This document shows positions 1 to 6,783 of a DNA stretch of 28,720 nt, piece by piece. Each line of letters begins with the position of its first letter. Position 1 is the first letter of the stretch. This DNA comes from an uncultured Collinsella sp. GTDB taxonomy: Bacteria > Actinomycetota > Coriobacteriia > Coriobacteriales > Coriobacteriaceae. The translations under genes were made by a program, and so were the position numbers. The DNA lies in NCBI GenBank assembly GCA_959606065.1, contig CAUHHV010000025.1, positions 1 through 28,720 of the forward strand, written 5' to 3'. Under the pieces are notes generated by a model, which saw only the letters and a program-made list of their open reading frames with translations, was not told where the DNA came from and did no database searches.

Positions 1-110
1 CACTCCCCCATGCAAAAACGCTGCAATTGTTTAACGTTATAGCTCAATTGAGGAGTAACGGCGGCGGGTTTTCGGTCAACTGGGGAGTTTTGTACGTGCG
101 GGGTAAGGAG
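1..110. repeat. Possible repeat element with inverted ends at the left edge
   Basis: The first 110 bases hold no convincing gene. ACTCCCCCA at 2-10 is matched by TGGGGAGT near 79-86 in inverted orientation, and an internal CTCAATTGAG palindrome lies around 43-52. This resembles the short, palindrome-ended intergenic blocks seen elsewhere in the window, but the copy may be cut by the window edge and no second copy is present here. The call is an inference. Confidence 0.25.
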
Positions 111-140
111 TCTGTCCGCATTGGAGCAGAGGGGCGGCAA

Positions 141-164
141 GAAAAATGCGCCCCTGTGGGCGCA
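141..164 (-). terminator. Rho-independent terminator of the HTH gene
   Basis: A 7-bp stem (TGCGCCC/GGGCGCA, 147-153 with 158-164) with a 4-base loop is followed on the minus strand by five T residues (A tract at 142-146). It lies 13 bases after the stop codon of the helix-turn-helix gene. Confidence 0.75.
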
Positions 165-176
165 CCATCCCGTTCG

Positions 177-572
177 CTATTCCGCCTTTTTAACGCGCGG
201 CTTGCGGCCGCGCGGCTTATCGACCAGCGCGGACTCACCGCTCTCGCGATACTGGCGGCACCAAGCCTTGACTGAAGACTCGCTGGGAATCTTGTGCTTG
301 ATCATGGCCTCGCGAACCGTCAGGCCGTTTTCCAGACGGTCCTTAACCACGGCGAGCTTTACGTCGTACGAATAGGTGTGATGACGAGCGCCAGCGTTGA
401 GCACGGCGTCGGCACCGCCCACGGCATATGCGCGGGCCCACTGACGAGCCGTGGCCTGGGGAATGCCAAGCTTTGCGGCGAGGGCGCGGTGACCGACCCC
501 CTCTTGGAGGATCTCGACGGCGCGCTGCCTAACCTCGGGCGCATGCGCGCGAGTCCTTGTTGCTTCTGACAT
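177..572 (-). CDS. Helix-turn-helix protein resembling IS150-type transposase OrfA, without OrfB
   Basis: A small basic protein of about 131 residues with two predicted helix-turn-helix units: one near residues 10-50 (ALAAKLGIPQATARQWARAY) and one near 70-110 (VREAMIKHKIPSESSVKAW), ending in a basic tail rich in K and R. This layout matches the OrfA (InsJ-like) protein of IS3/IS150 insertion sequences, which binds the element's ends. No OrfB DDE integrase follows: the gene ends at 177 and is closed by its own terminator, so it is either a relic or an independent DNA-binding protein. The start is uncertain: ATG at 572 or GTG at 581. Known: the OrfA family fold. Inferred: present function, which may be regulatory. 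Confidence 0.7.
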   Translation of the reverse strand: MSEATRTRAHAPEVRQRAVEILQEGVGHRALAAKLGIPQATARQWARAYAVGGADAVLNAGARHHTYSYDVKLAVVKDRLENGLTVREAMIKHKIPSESSVKAWCRQYRESGESALVDKPRGRKPRVKKAE

Positions 573-1021
573 GCCTGCCACTTCTTAGCCTTAACCGTTA
601 ATCTGCTTTCTTACGTGCTTGTTAGATAGTAGCATTTTGCTGTTTGCTCAAAGCAGTTAATTAAAATAGACGCGGCGTTATCTGGGCATTTGGCACCAAT
701 TTACGACATTTCTTTATCGATTATTTACGCTGGTAGCTGACTCGCAGCCAATCGTCATTCGCCTGTCAACAAAATTGACACCTCTTTATGTCCTTTGCTA
801 TAGCGGATATGATTATTAACCCCTCCCCCAATAATTTTGAGTAATCGGCAAGGCAGTAGACGTCCTTACTCCTCATGATTGCCGCGCATTGCCATCCACC
901 GGAGCAAAACAAAAAGGGCGGGGCCTGCTGCGCTTGCAGGCCCCGCACCGGTTGACGCCCGACGGGACACAGCCGGGCGAGGCGGATCCGTGCTACCGCC
1001 CCGCCTGGCCGCGATGTTCAA
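573..1021. other. AT-rich intergenic stretch without a gene
   Basis: This spacer separates the HTH gene from the end of the oxidoreductase gene. It is clearly richer in A+T than its neighbours. It must contain the minus-strand promoter of the HTH gene; a weak candidate is TTGAGC with TATCTA 17 bases downstream (minus strand, about 624-652). The right end carries the oxidoreductase terminator. Short open frames here cross that hairpin and show no protein features. Confidence 0.5.
910..946 (-). terminator. Rho-independent terminator of the flavin oxidoreductase gene
   Basis: A perfect 11-bp GC-rich stem (918-928 with 936-946, arm GCGGGGCCTGC) with a 7-base loop. On the minus strand it is followed by CC and a T tract (A run at 911-915). 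It lies about 75 bases after the stop at 1022. Confidence 0.85.
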
Positions 1022-3052
1022 CTACAGCTCGTTGGCCGCGTGATACGCCGTGCGAATGGCGCTCGCAATGTCGGCGGTGCGCTCGCCCGAGCAGTCGCCC
1101 ACGCAGGTCACAGGCACCGTCACGCCATCCAGGTCAAACGCGTTGGCCTTGGATCCCACGGCCATCACCACGTAATCGCAGGCGATCTTCACCGGCTCCT
1201 CGGGGCCGTCCTCGGTGGTGTGCACGGCCTCCACGCCCTCGTCGGTAATGGCGGTCAGGCGGGTCTTAACGTGCTGTTCCACGTTGTGGGCGGCAAAGTC
1301 GCTCATGATCAGCGGCAGAATGGTCTCGGACTCGCCCGCGGCAATCTTGTCGAGCATCTCGACGATCGCCACCTCGCAGCCGTGCTGCAGCAGGTACTCG
1401 GCAGTCTCGGTACCCACCAGGCCACCGCCAATGACGGCGACGCGGCCGCCGAGCTCCACCTTGCCGGCCAGCACGTCCCAGCTCGAGACGACCTTGTCCG
1501 AGTCGGCACCCGGAACGGGGATGACCACGTCATGCGCGCCCACGGCCACAATCGCGGCGTCGGCGGCGTTGAGGTCCGCAGGGCTAGCGGCATGGTTGAG
1601 CTCGACCTTCACGCCCAGGCCGGGCAGAATCTTCTCGTAATACTCGACCGAGCGCATGATCTCGTCCTTGCGCGGAGGCGCGGCCGCCAGCACAATCTGG
1701 CCGCCCAGATGATCGCTCGCCTCATAGACGGTCACGTCGTAGCCGCGTTTGGCCGCCACGCGCGCGGCCTCCAGGCCGGCGATGCCGCCGCCCACCACGG
1801 CGATCTTCTTGTCGCCCTCGCCCGGCTTGATGGCGATGGTCGCCTCGTCGCCGTTCTCGGCATTGAGCACGCACGAGATGTACTTGCGGTTTTGAATCGC
1901 GTCGACGCAGCCCTTGTTGCAGTTGAGGCACTCGCGGATGGGCTCGCCGGTCGCGGCCTTCAGCGCAATGTCGGGGTCGCACATGAGCGAGCGGCCATAG
2001 GCGATAATGTCGGCCGCGCCGTCCTCAAGAATCTTCTCGCCGGCCTCGACCGAAACAACACGGCCGACGGTGGCCACCGGCACGGAGACCAAGGCCTTGA
2101 CGCGCTCGGCCACCGGCAGCGTCCAGTTGTAGGGCATGGCACCCATGGGCGGAATGGTGTCGCCCATGTTGCCGGTGTGGTTGGCCTGCGCGACCTGGAT
2201 CATGTCGATGCCCGCGCCCTCGAGCAGCTTGGCGAACTCGCAGGCCTCGTCGGGCTGCAGGCCACCCTTGCCGCGCGGCGTGCCGTCGGGGTTCTCCATG
2301 ATCACGGGCAGTTTGTACTCCACCATCAGCTGCGGCGCGGCCTCCTTAATGGCGGCGACGACCTCGAGCGCATAGCGAACGCGGTTCTCGAACGAACCGC
2401 CGTACTCGTCGGTACGCTTGTTGAGGATGGCCGAACATAGCGAACCCACCAAGCGGTCGCCGTGGACCTCGATGGCGTCAATGCCGGCCTGCTGCGCGCG
2501 AGCGGCCGAGGCGGCGATGGCCTCCTTGATCTGGGTGAGCTGCTCTACGCTCGCCTCGTTCACAAAGTGCTGCATATCGTGGTGCAACTTGGCGTAGGCC
2601 TGCTTGCGGATCTCGTTGGACTCGGCCATCTTGGCGGCAAAGGTCTCCTCGTCGCCGGCGGCCTTGGCCTCCTGCGCAGCCTTGGCGGCGGCCATGGAAC
2701 CCATGACCATGCGGCCGACGCCGGGCACATCGTACTCGGGGTGGAACAGCTGCAGCGCGACCTTGGCGCCGTGCTTGTGAACGGCGTCGGCCAGCGCCTT
2801 AAACGTGGGGATCTGGGCGTCGGTCGCCAACTTGGGCGTGGGGCTTGCGGTCATAACGGGAGCAACGTCGCCGATGACGATGTAGCTCACGCCGCCACGG
2901 GCCAGACGCTCGTAAAAGGCCAGGCTGCGCTCGCCAATGGAACCGTCGCGCTCCTCGTAGCCGGTGGTCAGCGGCGGGAACATAATGCGGTTTTTAAGCT
3001 CAAGGGGGCCAACCGTAATGGGCTGGAGCAGTTTGGATGCGGGTGCGGTCAT
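1022..3052 (-). CDS. NADH:flavin oxidoreductase / 2,4-dienoyl-CoA reductase-like enzyme (FMN, 4Fe-4S, FAD)
   Basis: A cytosolic enzyme of about 676 residues of the Old Yellow Enzyme-FadH-BaiCD class, which passes hydride from NAD(P)H through FAD and an iron-sulfur cluster to FMN to reduce an activated double bond. The N-terminal TIM barrel (about 1-365) starts with the family pattern KLLQPITVGPLELKNRIMFP and contains RTDEYGGSFENR near 213-224. The 4Fe-4S ligands are C375, C378, C382 and C394. Two Rossmann motifs follow: GGGIAG (421-426, FAD) and GGGLVG (542-547, NAD(P)). An Ala/Lys/Glu-rich stretch of about 50 residues (120-170) lengthens the barrel, and the usual HGAHGYL motif reads HGDRLVG. 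The ATG at 3052 has AGAGG seven bases upstream; ATG 3058 lies too close to that site. The substrate cannot be named. Confidence 0.88.
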   Translation of the reverse strand: MTAPASKLLQPITVGPLELKNRIMFPPLTTGYEERDGSIGERSLAFYERLARGGVSYIVIGDVAPVMTASPTPKLATDAQIPTFKALADAVHKHGAKVALQLFHPEYDVPGVGRMVMGSMAAAKAAQEAKAAGDEETFAAKMAESNEIRKQAYAKLHHDMQHFVNEASVEQLTQIKEAIAASAARAQQAGIDAIEVHGDRLVGSLCSAILNKRTDEYGGSFENRVRYALEVVAAIKEAAPQLMVEYKLPVIMENPDGTPRGKGGLQPDEACEFAKLLEGAGIDMIQVAQANHTGNMGDTIPPMGAMPYNWTLPVAERVKALVSVPVATVGRVVSVEAGEKILEDGAADIIAYGRSLMCDPDIALKAATGEPIRECLNCNKGCVDAIQNRKYISCVLNAENGDEATIAIKPGEGDKKIAVVGGGIAGLEAARVAAKRGYDVTVYEASDHLGGQIVLAAAPPRKDEIMRSVEYYEKILPGLGVKVELNHAASPADLNAADAAIVAVGAHDVVIPVPGADSDKVVSSWDVLAGKVELGGRVAVIGGGLVGTETAEYLLQHGCEVAIVEMLDKIAAGESETILPLIMSDFAAHNVEQHVKTRLTAITDEGVEAVHTTEDGPEEPVKIACDYVVMAVGSKANAFDLDGVTVPVTCVGDCSGERTADIASAIRTAYHAANEL

Positions 3053-3190
3053 GGACATTCCTCTCTTGTAGGCGCGGCGGCGATGTTGCCGCGTAGTTGT
3101 TTAGAGGATATGGCATGGGAGCACAGTGGCGCAACGGAAATCGGCGGATAGCAGGTAGCGGCAGGTGTGTGGGGCGGGGCGGCCCGTCGG

Positions 3191-3253
3191 TTTGTCTCGA
3201 TCTGTAACAGTAAGACCCTATTTTGCCGAGCAACTGTTACAGATCGAGACAAA
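3191..3253. repeat. Palindromic repeat, TCTGTAACA family, unit A
   Basis: Perfect 20-bp inverted arms (TTTGTCTCGATCTGTAACAG at 3191-3210 and its complement at 3234-3253) around a 23-base centre. The centre contains TTTTGCCGAG, which recurs in the opposite orientation in unit B. Confidence 0.9.
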
Positions 3254-3272
3254 CCAAAACCGTCCCGGCAGA

Positions 3273-3334
3273 AAATCTCAATCTGTAACAGTTACTCGGC
3301 AAAATCCATCCCTCGTGTTACAGATTTAGACAAA
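3273..3334. repeat. Palindromic repeat, TCTGTAACA family, unit B
   Basis: Arms ATCTGTAACA (3281-3290) and TGTTACAGAT (3316-3325) match exactly, and pairing continues outward with a single mismatch over five further bases. Its centre (CTCGGCAAAAT) matches the reverse complement of the unit A centre, so A and B are inverted copies of one longer sequence. Confidence 0.85.
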
Positions 3335-3355
3335 CCGTCCAGGCGGGGACTCAAC

Positions 3356-3412
3356 ATCTCAATCTGTAACACCTAGCCGCCCAAATCGGGTCTAGATGTT
3401 ACAGATCGAGAT
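3356..3412. repeat. Palindromic repeat, TCTGTAACA family, unit C
   Basis: Arms at 3356-3371 and 3397-3412 pair over 16 bases with one mismatch (core TCTGTAACA/TGTTACAGA). The centre has diverged more from units A and B. The three units lie head to tail within 225 bases between the oxidoreductase promoter side and the tRNA terminator. Confidence 0.85.
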
Positions 3413-3462
3413 TTTGTTTGAGAGGCTGAGAATTGGACCGAAAAACACGGTCCCGGAATAAC

Positions 3463-3492
3463 AAAAAAGCTCGCCGGCTAGGCCGACGAGCT
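3463..3492 (-). terminator. Rho-independent terminator of the tRNA gene
   Basis: An 11-bp stem with one G-U pair (3468-3478 with 3482-3492), a 3-base loop and six T residues on the minus strand (A run 3463-3468). It starts ten bases after the tRNA 3' end. Confidence 0.85.
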
Positions 3493-3501
3493 GCAAGTTC
3501 T

Positions 3502-3578
3502 TGGTCGCGGGGGCAGGATTTGAACCTACGACCTCCGGGTTATGAGCCCGGCGAGCTACCAGACTGCTCCACCCCGCA
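3502..3578 (-). tRNA. Initiator tRNA-Met (anticodon CAT), CCA encoded
   Basis: A 77-nt cloverleaf on the minus strand: acceptor strand TGCGGGG pairs with CCCCGCG, D arm GGAGCAGTCTGGTAGCTC, anticodon loop CTCATAA with CAT at 3542-3544, T arm GGTTCAAATCC, discriminator A and an encoded CCA (3502-3504). The anticodon stem ends in three consecutive G-C pairs (GGG/CCC), the hallmark of initiator tRNA, and the whole sequence closely resembles bacterial tRNA-fMet. Base pair 1-72 is a weak U-G rather than the C-A mismatch of Escherichia coli; both leave the end open for formylation. A terminator follows immediately. Confidence 0.95.
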
Positions 3579-3730
3579 ATGTCTGGGCGCCTCATGTGCG
3601 CAAGAAAGAATATTACGTGGGAGTTCGGTAAACGGCAAGGAAAATCTCGTAGAGCATAATTCCTTCATATTTAAACCTCTCAGCCCTTATCACCGTAAAC
3701 GAATCACAGCCGAGCGCCGTCGATGGCACG

Positions 3731-3738
3731 TATACAAT
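3731..3738 (+). promoter_or_regulatory. Candidate -10 box of coaX
   Basis: TATACAAT lies 37 bases before the coaX start codon in a non-coding, AT-richer stretch. No good -35 box is visible at the usual distance, so this is a weak call. Confidence 0.3.
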
Positions 3739-3774
3739 GGTGCGCGTCCTTTTATGCCGACACCGGGAGTAGAC

Positions 3775-4548
3775 ATGCTGCTCGCTATCGATATGGGAAA
3801 CACGCAGACGGCCATGGGCCTGTTTGACGGAGACGAGCTGGTGCAGTCGTGGCGCATGCCCACCGACCGCTCCTATACCGCCGACGAGATCCACGTGCGC
3901 CTGATGGGTTTCTTTAAGATGTACGGCCTCTCGCTCGATGCGGTCGATGCGATCGCCTTTGCGGGCGTGGTGCCGCAGCTCTCGCGCGAGTGGCACGCCG
4001 TGGCCGACCGCATCGCGGCGGATGCCATCGTCATCGGGCCGCAGACGGCTGCCGTGACCAAGCTGCGCGCGGCGCGCCCCCAAGCCGTAGGTGCCGACCG
4101 CGTCGCCAACGCCGTTGCGGCCGAGACTTTCTACGGCGCGCCGGCAATCGTGGTGGACTTTGGCACCGCGACCAATATCGACGTCATCGATGAGGACGGT
4201 TATTACATTGGCGGGGCGATTGCGCCGGGCATCCGCATCTCCATGGACGCGCTTGCCGCCCGTGCCGCCAAGCTCGCCAGCGTGCCGCTCGAGGCGCCCG
4301 AACACGCCATCGGTCGCGACACCGAAGAGTGCATCAAGGTCGGCGCCGTGATGGGCGCCGCCGCCATGGCCGAGGGCCTGGTCACGCGCATGAAGCGCGA
4401 GCTGGGCCGCGAGGATGCCACCGTTATCGCCACGGGCGGTCTCGCCGGCATTGTCGCCGATTCGACCGATGCCTTCGACGTGGTCGACGGGCAACTCACC
4501 ATCAAGGGCATCTGCGAAATCTACCGCCGCATGCAGGAGCTGGGATAG
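3775..4548 (+). CDS. coaX: Type III pantothenate kinase
   Basis: Phosphorylates pantothenate in the first committed step of coenzyme A synthesis, in the cytosol; the type III enzyme uses a monovalent cation and is not inhibited by CoA. The protein has 257 residues, normal for the family (about 255-260). Visible motifs are the N-terminal phosphate loop DMGNT (6-10), GADR (106-109) with the catalytic aspartate D108, the second phosphate motif DFGTATNID (128-136) and GGAIAPGI. The ATG at 3775 is preceded by GGGAG and opens exactly at the family's N terminus; the open frame continues upstream through the tRNA gene, but that part is not protein-like. It is a monocistronic gene closed by the 4580-4633 terminator. 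Confidence 0.95.
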   Translation: MLLAIDMGNTQTAMGLFDGDELVQSWRMPTDRSYTADEIHVRLMGFFKMYGLSLDAVDAIAFAGVVPQLSREWHAVADRIAADAIVIGPQTAAVTKLRAARPQAVGADRVANAVAAETFYGAPAIVVDFGTATNIDVIDEDGYYIGGAIAPGIRISMDALAARAAKLASVPLEAPEHAIGRDTEECIKVGAVMGAAAMAEGLVTRMKRELGREDATVIATGGLAGIVADSTDAFDVVDGQLTIKGICEIYRRMQELG

Positions 4549-4579
4549 AGTAAACGCCAGGTCGCAGCAACCAGCCGCC

Positions 4580-4633
4580 AATCCTATTCCTCAAAATCGA
4601 AAATTTTTCAGTTTTGAGGAATAGGATTTTTTT
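4580..4633 (+). terminator. coaX terminator made of a 41-bp palindromic repeat (copy 1)
   Basis: Arms of 17 bp (4580-4596 with 4612-4628) enclose a 15-base centre that is itself nearly palindromic (CGAAAATTTTTCA), followed by a run of seven T residues (4627-4633). The core CTATTCCTCAAAA/TTTTGAGGAATAG occurs again at 5858-5898 and 5944-5984. Confidence 0.85.
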
Positions 4634-4634
4634 G

Positions 4635-5831
4635 CTAAGCCTCGCCGCACAACCACCTCGCCAGGTCCACGATCTGCACCCCATCGCGATCCGTGGCCTC
4701 GTGATGCGTGCGGGCAAGAATCATCTTGGGATACGCATCGCCAATGCTCAGCAGTGGCGAAATCTCGCGTTCAAACGTCTTATCCGAGCTGATGTCGTCG
4801 CTCACCTGAATGTAGAGCTTCTCGCTTCGCTTGATTGCTACAAAGTCTATTTCCTTTTTATAGAGCACACCGACGTATACCTCGTATCCGCGGCGCAGCA
4901 GCTCGATGGCCACCATGTTCTCGTATACGCGTCCCCAATCCATATCACGTGTACCAAGCAGTGCGTATTTGAACGCGTGGTCTGCCAGGTAATACTTCTC
5001 GCCGCTCTTAAGGTATTTTTTGCCGCGAATGTCGTACCGACGAACTTTATAGAAGGCAAACGCATCGCACAGGTACCCCATGTACGTGCCGACCGTCTTG
5101 TTCGTAATCTTTAGCCCATCCGCATTCAAAACATCTGTAATGTTGCGTGCCGACGTTATATTGGAGACGTTGTCCATCATGTAATCGGCAATGCGCAGCA
5201 GTGCCGATTCGTTTCTCACGTTATGCCGCTGCACGATATCCCTCACGATGAGCGTTTTGAAGACATTGGAGAGATATTGGTAGCGCTGCTCCTGCAGTGG
5301 ATAAGGGTAAGAGCCGGACATACCGCCGGTTCTCGCGTACTCATCGAAGTCGCGATCGACCTCGCCCTCGTCACTATAGAGGCGATACTCCTCAAACGAG
5401 AATGGGAAAACCTCGATCTCGAACGTGCGCCCCGTAAAGAGCGTCGACAGATCGCTCGACAGCAAAAAGGCGTTCGATCCGGTGATGAAGATGTCGTACT
5501 GCTCGGATGCATGGAGGCTGTTGATCGCGCGTTCAAAGCCGTCGCACATCTGAACCTCGTCGATAAGCAGGAAGTTTTGCTTGTCGGACACTCGATGCTC
5601 TTTCACATAGGCGAGCAGGGCATGATATTCGAGCAGGCCCTCGAACTCGTCGAGGTTGTAATTGATATGGATGACATTCGAATTGGACAGATTTGCCTCC
5701 ACGTAATCGCGGAGGGCCTCGAGCAATTTTGACTTACCGCTACGGCGAATGCCCGTTATGACCTTGATGTCCGGTACGCCAATAAGGCTCGTCAACGTGT
5801 CCATATATGACGTTCTATTGATGAGTTTCAT
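4635..5831 (-). CDS. AAA family ATPase with DUF4143 domain
   Basis: A 398-residue protein of the AAA_14-DUF4143 type, common and usually uncharacterised in anaerobes. Walker A is GIRRSGKS (27-34), Walker B is FLLIDE near residue 90 and a sensor-like FITGSNAFLL follows. The C-terminal part contains KEIDFVAI and YIQV, which resembles the conserved core of DUF4143, distantly like restriction-endonuclease folds. Predicted to bind ATP; substrate and partner are unknown. It stands alone between convergent coaX and the biotin-ligase-like gene, framed by copies of one palindromic repeat. Its base composition is less GC-rich than its neighbours, which hints at transfer. A GGAGGCACC-like ribosome site (minus strand) lies just before the ATG at 5831. 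Confidence 0.85.
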   Translation of the reverse strand: MKLINRTSYMDTLTSLIGVPDIKVITGIRRSGKSKLLEALRDYVEANLSNSNVIHINYNLDEFEGLLEYHALLAYVKEHRVSDKQNFLLIDEVQMCDGFERAINSLHASEQYDIFITGSNAFLLSSDLSTLFTGRTFEIEVFPFSFEEYRLYSDEGEVDRDFDEYARTGGMSGSYPYPLQEQRYQYLSNVFKTLIVRDIVQRHNVRNESALLRIADYMMDNVSNITSARNITDVLNADGLKITNKTVGTYMGYLCDAFAFYKVRRYDIRGKKYLKSGEKYYLADHAFKYALLGTRDMDWGRVYENMVAIELLRRGYEVYVGVLYKKEIDFVAIKRSEKLYIQVSDDISSDKTFEREISPLLSIGDAYPKMILARTHHEATDRDGVQIVDLARWLCGEA

Positions 5832-5857
5832 TGGTGCCTCCCTGCGGTCTTCTATCG

Positions 5858-5898
5858 CTATTCCTCAAAAACGAAAATTATTCAGTTTTGAGGAATAG
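5858..5898. repeat. 41-bp palindromic repeat, copy 2
   Basis: Arms CTATTCCTCAAAA (5858-5870) and TTTTGAGGAATAG (5886-5898) are perfect 13-bp complements around a 15-base centre ACGAAAATTATTCAG. It lies in the leader of the ATPase gene, 27 bases from its start codon. Confidence 0.9.
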
Positions 5899-5943
5899 AC
5901 TCTGCAACGAATATACCTCGTTAAAGGCCGAGCTGGCTTAATT

Positions 5944-5984
5944 CTATTCCTCAAAATCGAAAGATTTTCAGTTTTGAGGAATAG
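5944..5984. repeat. 41-bp palindromic repeat, copy 3
   Basis: The same perfect 13-bp arms as copies 1 and 2 (5944-5956 and 5972-5984) around the centre TCGAAAGATTTTCAG. Copies 2 and 3 are 45 bases apart. Confidence 0.9.
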
Positions 5985-6006
5985 GGCGCTGGCAACCCAT
6001 TCCCCA

Positions 6007-6051
6007 GACAACAAGACCCTCCCCGGCACAGCCGAGGAGGGTCTTGTTGTC
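6007..6051 (-). terminator. Strong hairpin after the biotin-ligase-like gene
   Basis: A perfect 16-bp stem (6007-6022 with 6036-6051, arm GACAACAAGACCCTCC) whose loop adds a further CGGC/GCCG pairing. The 3' arm on the minus strand is T-rich but no clean T tract follows. Most likely it ends the sirtuin-folate-biotin ligase transcript. Confidence 0.6.
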
Positions 6052-6081
6052 ATCGCTATCTTTGAACGCGGGCGCCTCGCG

Positions 6082-6783
6082 TTACAGTCCGCGAATCCGT
6101 ACGGCCTCGGGCGGAAACTCCTGCTCGCCGGCATCAGTCTTGATGGTCGCGCGACCCCAGATGTCCAGGCCCGCAAACACACCGACCGCAAGCGGCAAAC
6201 CGTTGGGCGACACCGCCGCGACCTGACGACCCAGCAGTGGCACCATGTCAAAGTACTCGCCCAGCACCGGAGCCAGCGGGCCGGCAGCGCCCTGCGGTGT
6301 GTTGGCGGCAGCCGCCCAGGTGTCCACGCGGACCAGCACGGCGGCGGCCAATGCCTCGACCAGCGCCTTATCTGCCATATCCACGCCAAGCTCGCTCAGT
6401 GTCGAACGTTCAATATCAACCGTCACGGCACCGAAGATGCCCGCAGCACCGGCACCGCCGTTCACGGTAACACGCGCGAGCGACGTCTCAAACGCAGGCG
6501 CACCGCACGCGATATCGCTCGGCCACTGGATACCCACCTTGCCGGCAAGGCCCAGGCCCGGCGTCGACGCCGTGCCCACGAGCGCGTCCATCATGCCCAT
6601 CGCCGCCACAAACGGCAGGCCGTGGAAGGCGTGCATATTCACATCCGGACGCACGACCAGCGAAAACGTCAGCGAAGCATCGCCCGCGCTCCACGCGCAC
6701 CAGCCCGCGGACACGCCCTCGCGGCCCGCGTCACGCGCCGCGTCGAGCTCGGTGCCAGCGGCTGCAGCATTCATCTCAATCAT
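6082..6783 (-). CDS. Biotin-protein-ligase-like protein, catalytic motifs degenerate
   Basis: A 233-residue protein resembling the catalytic and C-terminal domains of biotin-[acetyl-CoA carboxylase] ligase (BirA), which attaches biotin to carboxylase subunits. The order of segments fits: a core strand region around 36-46, VGIQWPSD (83-90, usually KWPND), and a C-terminal SH3-like part with GRQV (185-188) and GRATIKTDAGE (210-220). The conserved GRGRRG biotin-binding loop and the KLAGI lysine are not visible, and there is no DNA-binding N terminus. It may be an inactive paralogue, a divergent ligase or a regulator. Its ATG directly follows the stop codon of folPK (TAG-ATG), so translation is probably coupled. 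Confidence 0.6.
   Translation of the reverse strand: MIEMNAAAAGTELDAARDAGREGVSAGWCAWSAGDASLTFSLVVRPDVNMHAFHGLPFVAAMGMMDALVGTASTPGLGLAGKVGIQWPSDIACGAPAFETSLARVTVNGGAGAAGIFGAVTVDIERSTLSELGVDMADKALVEALAAAVLVRVDTWAAAANTPQGAAGPLAPVLGEYFDMVPLLGRQVAAVSPNGLPLAVGVFAGLDIWGRATIKTDAGEQEFPPEAVRIRGL

Noticed and set aside
766..948. Small minus-strand open frame of 60 residues
   Set aside because: Its start lies in the oxidoreductase terminator and it has no ribosome site or recognisable feature.
1040..2440. Long plus-strand open frame opposite the oxidoreductase gene (466 residues)
   Set aside because: It mirrors the GC-rich codons of the real minus-strand gene and is full of His, Gly, Leu and Val with no domain.
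3191..3412. CRISPR array
   Set aside because: The repeats are palindromic, unequal in length and partly inverted relative to each other, there are only three, and no cas gene is nearby.
3433..3774. Upstream extension of the coaX reading frame
   Set aside because: It runs through the tRNA gene on the opposite strand and has no protein-like features; the ATG at 3775 has a ribosome site and matches the family N terminus.
4635..5831. Toxin-antitoxin or defence system around the AAA ATPase
   Set aside because: It is a single gene with no partner gene; DUF4143 ATPases are common and of unknown role, so a system cannot be claimed.
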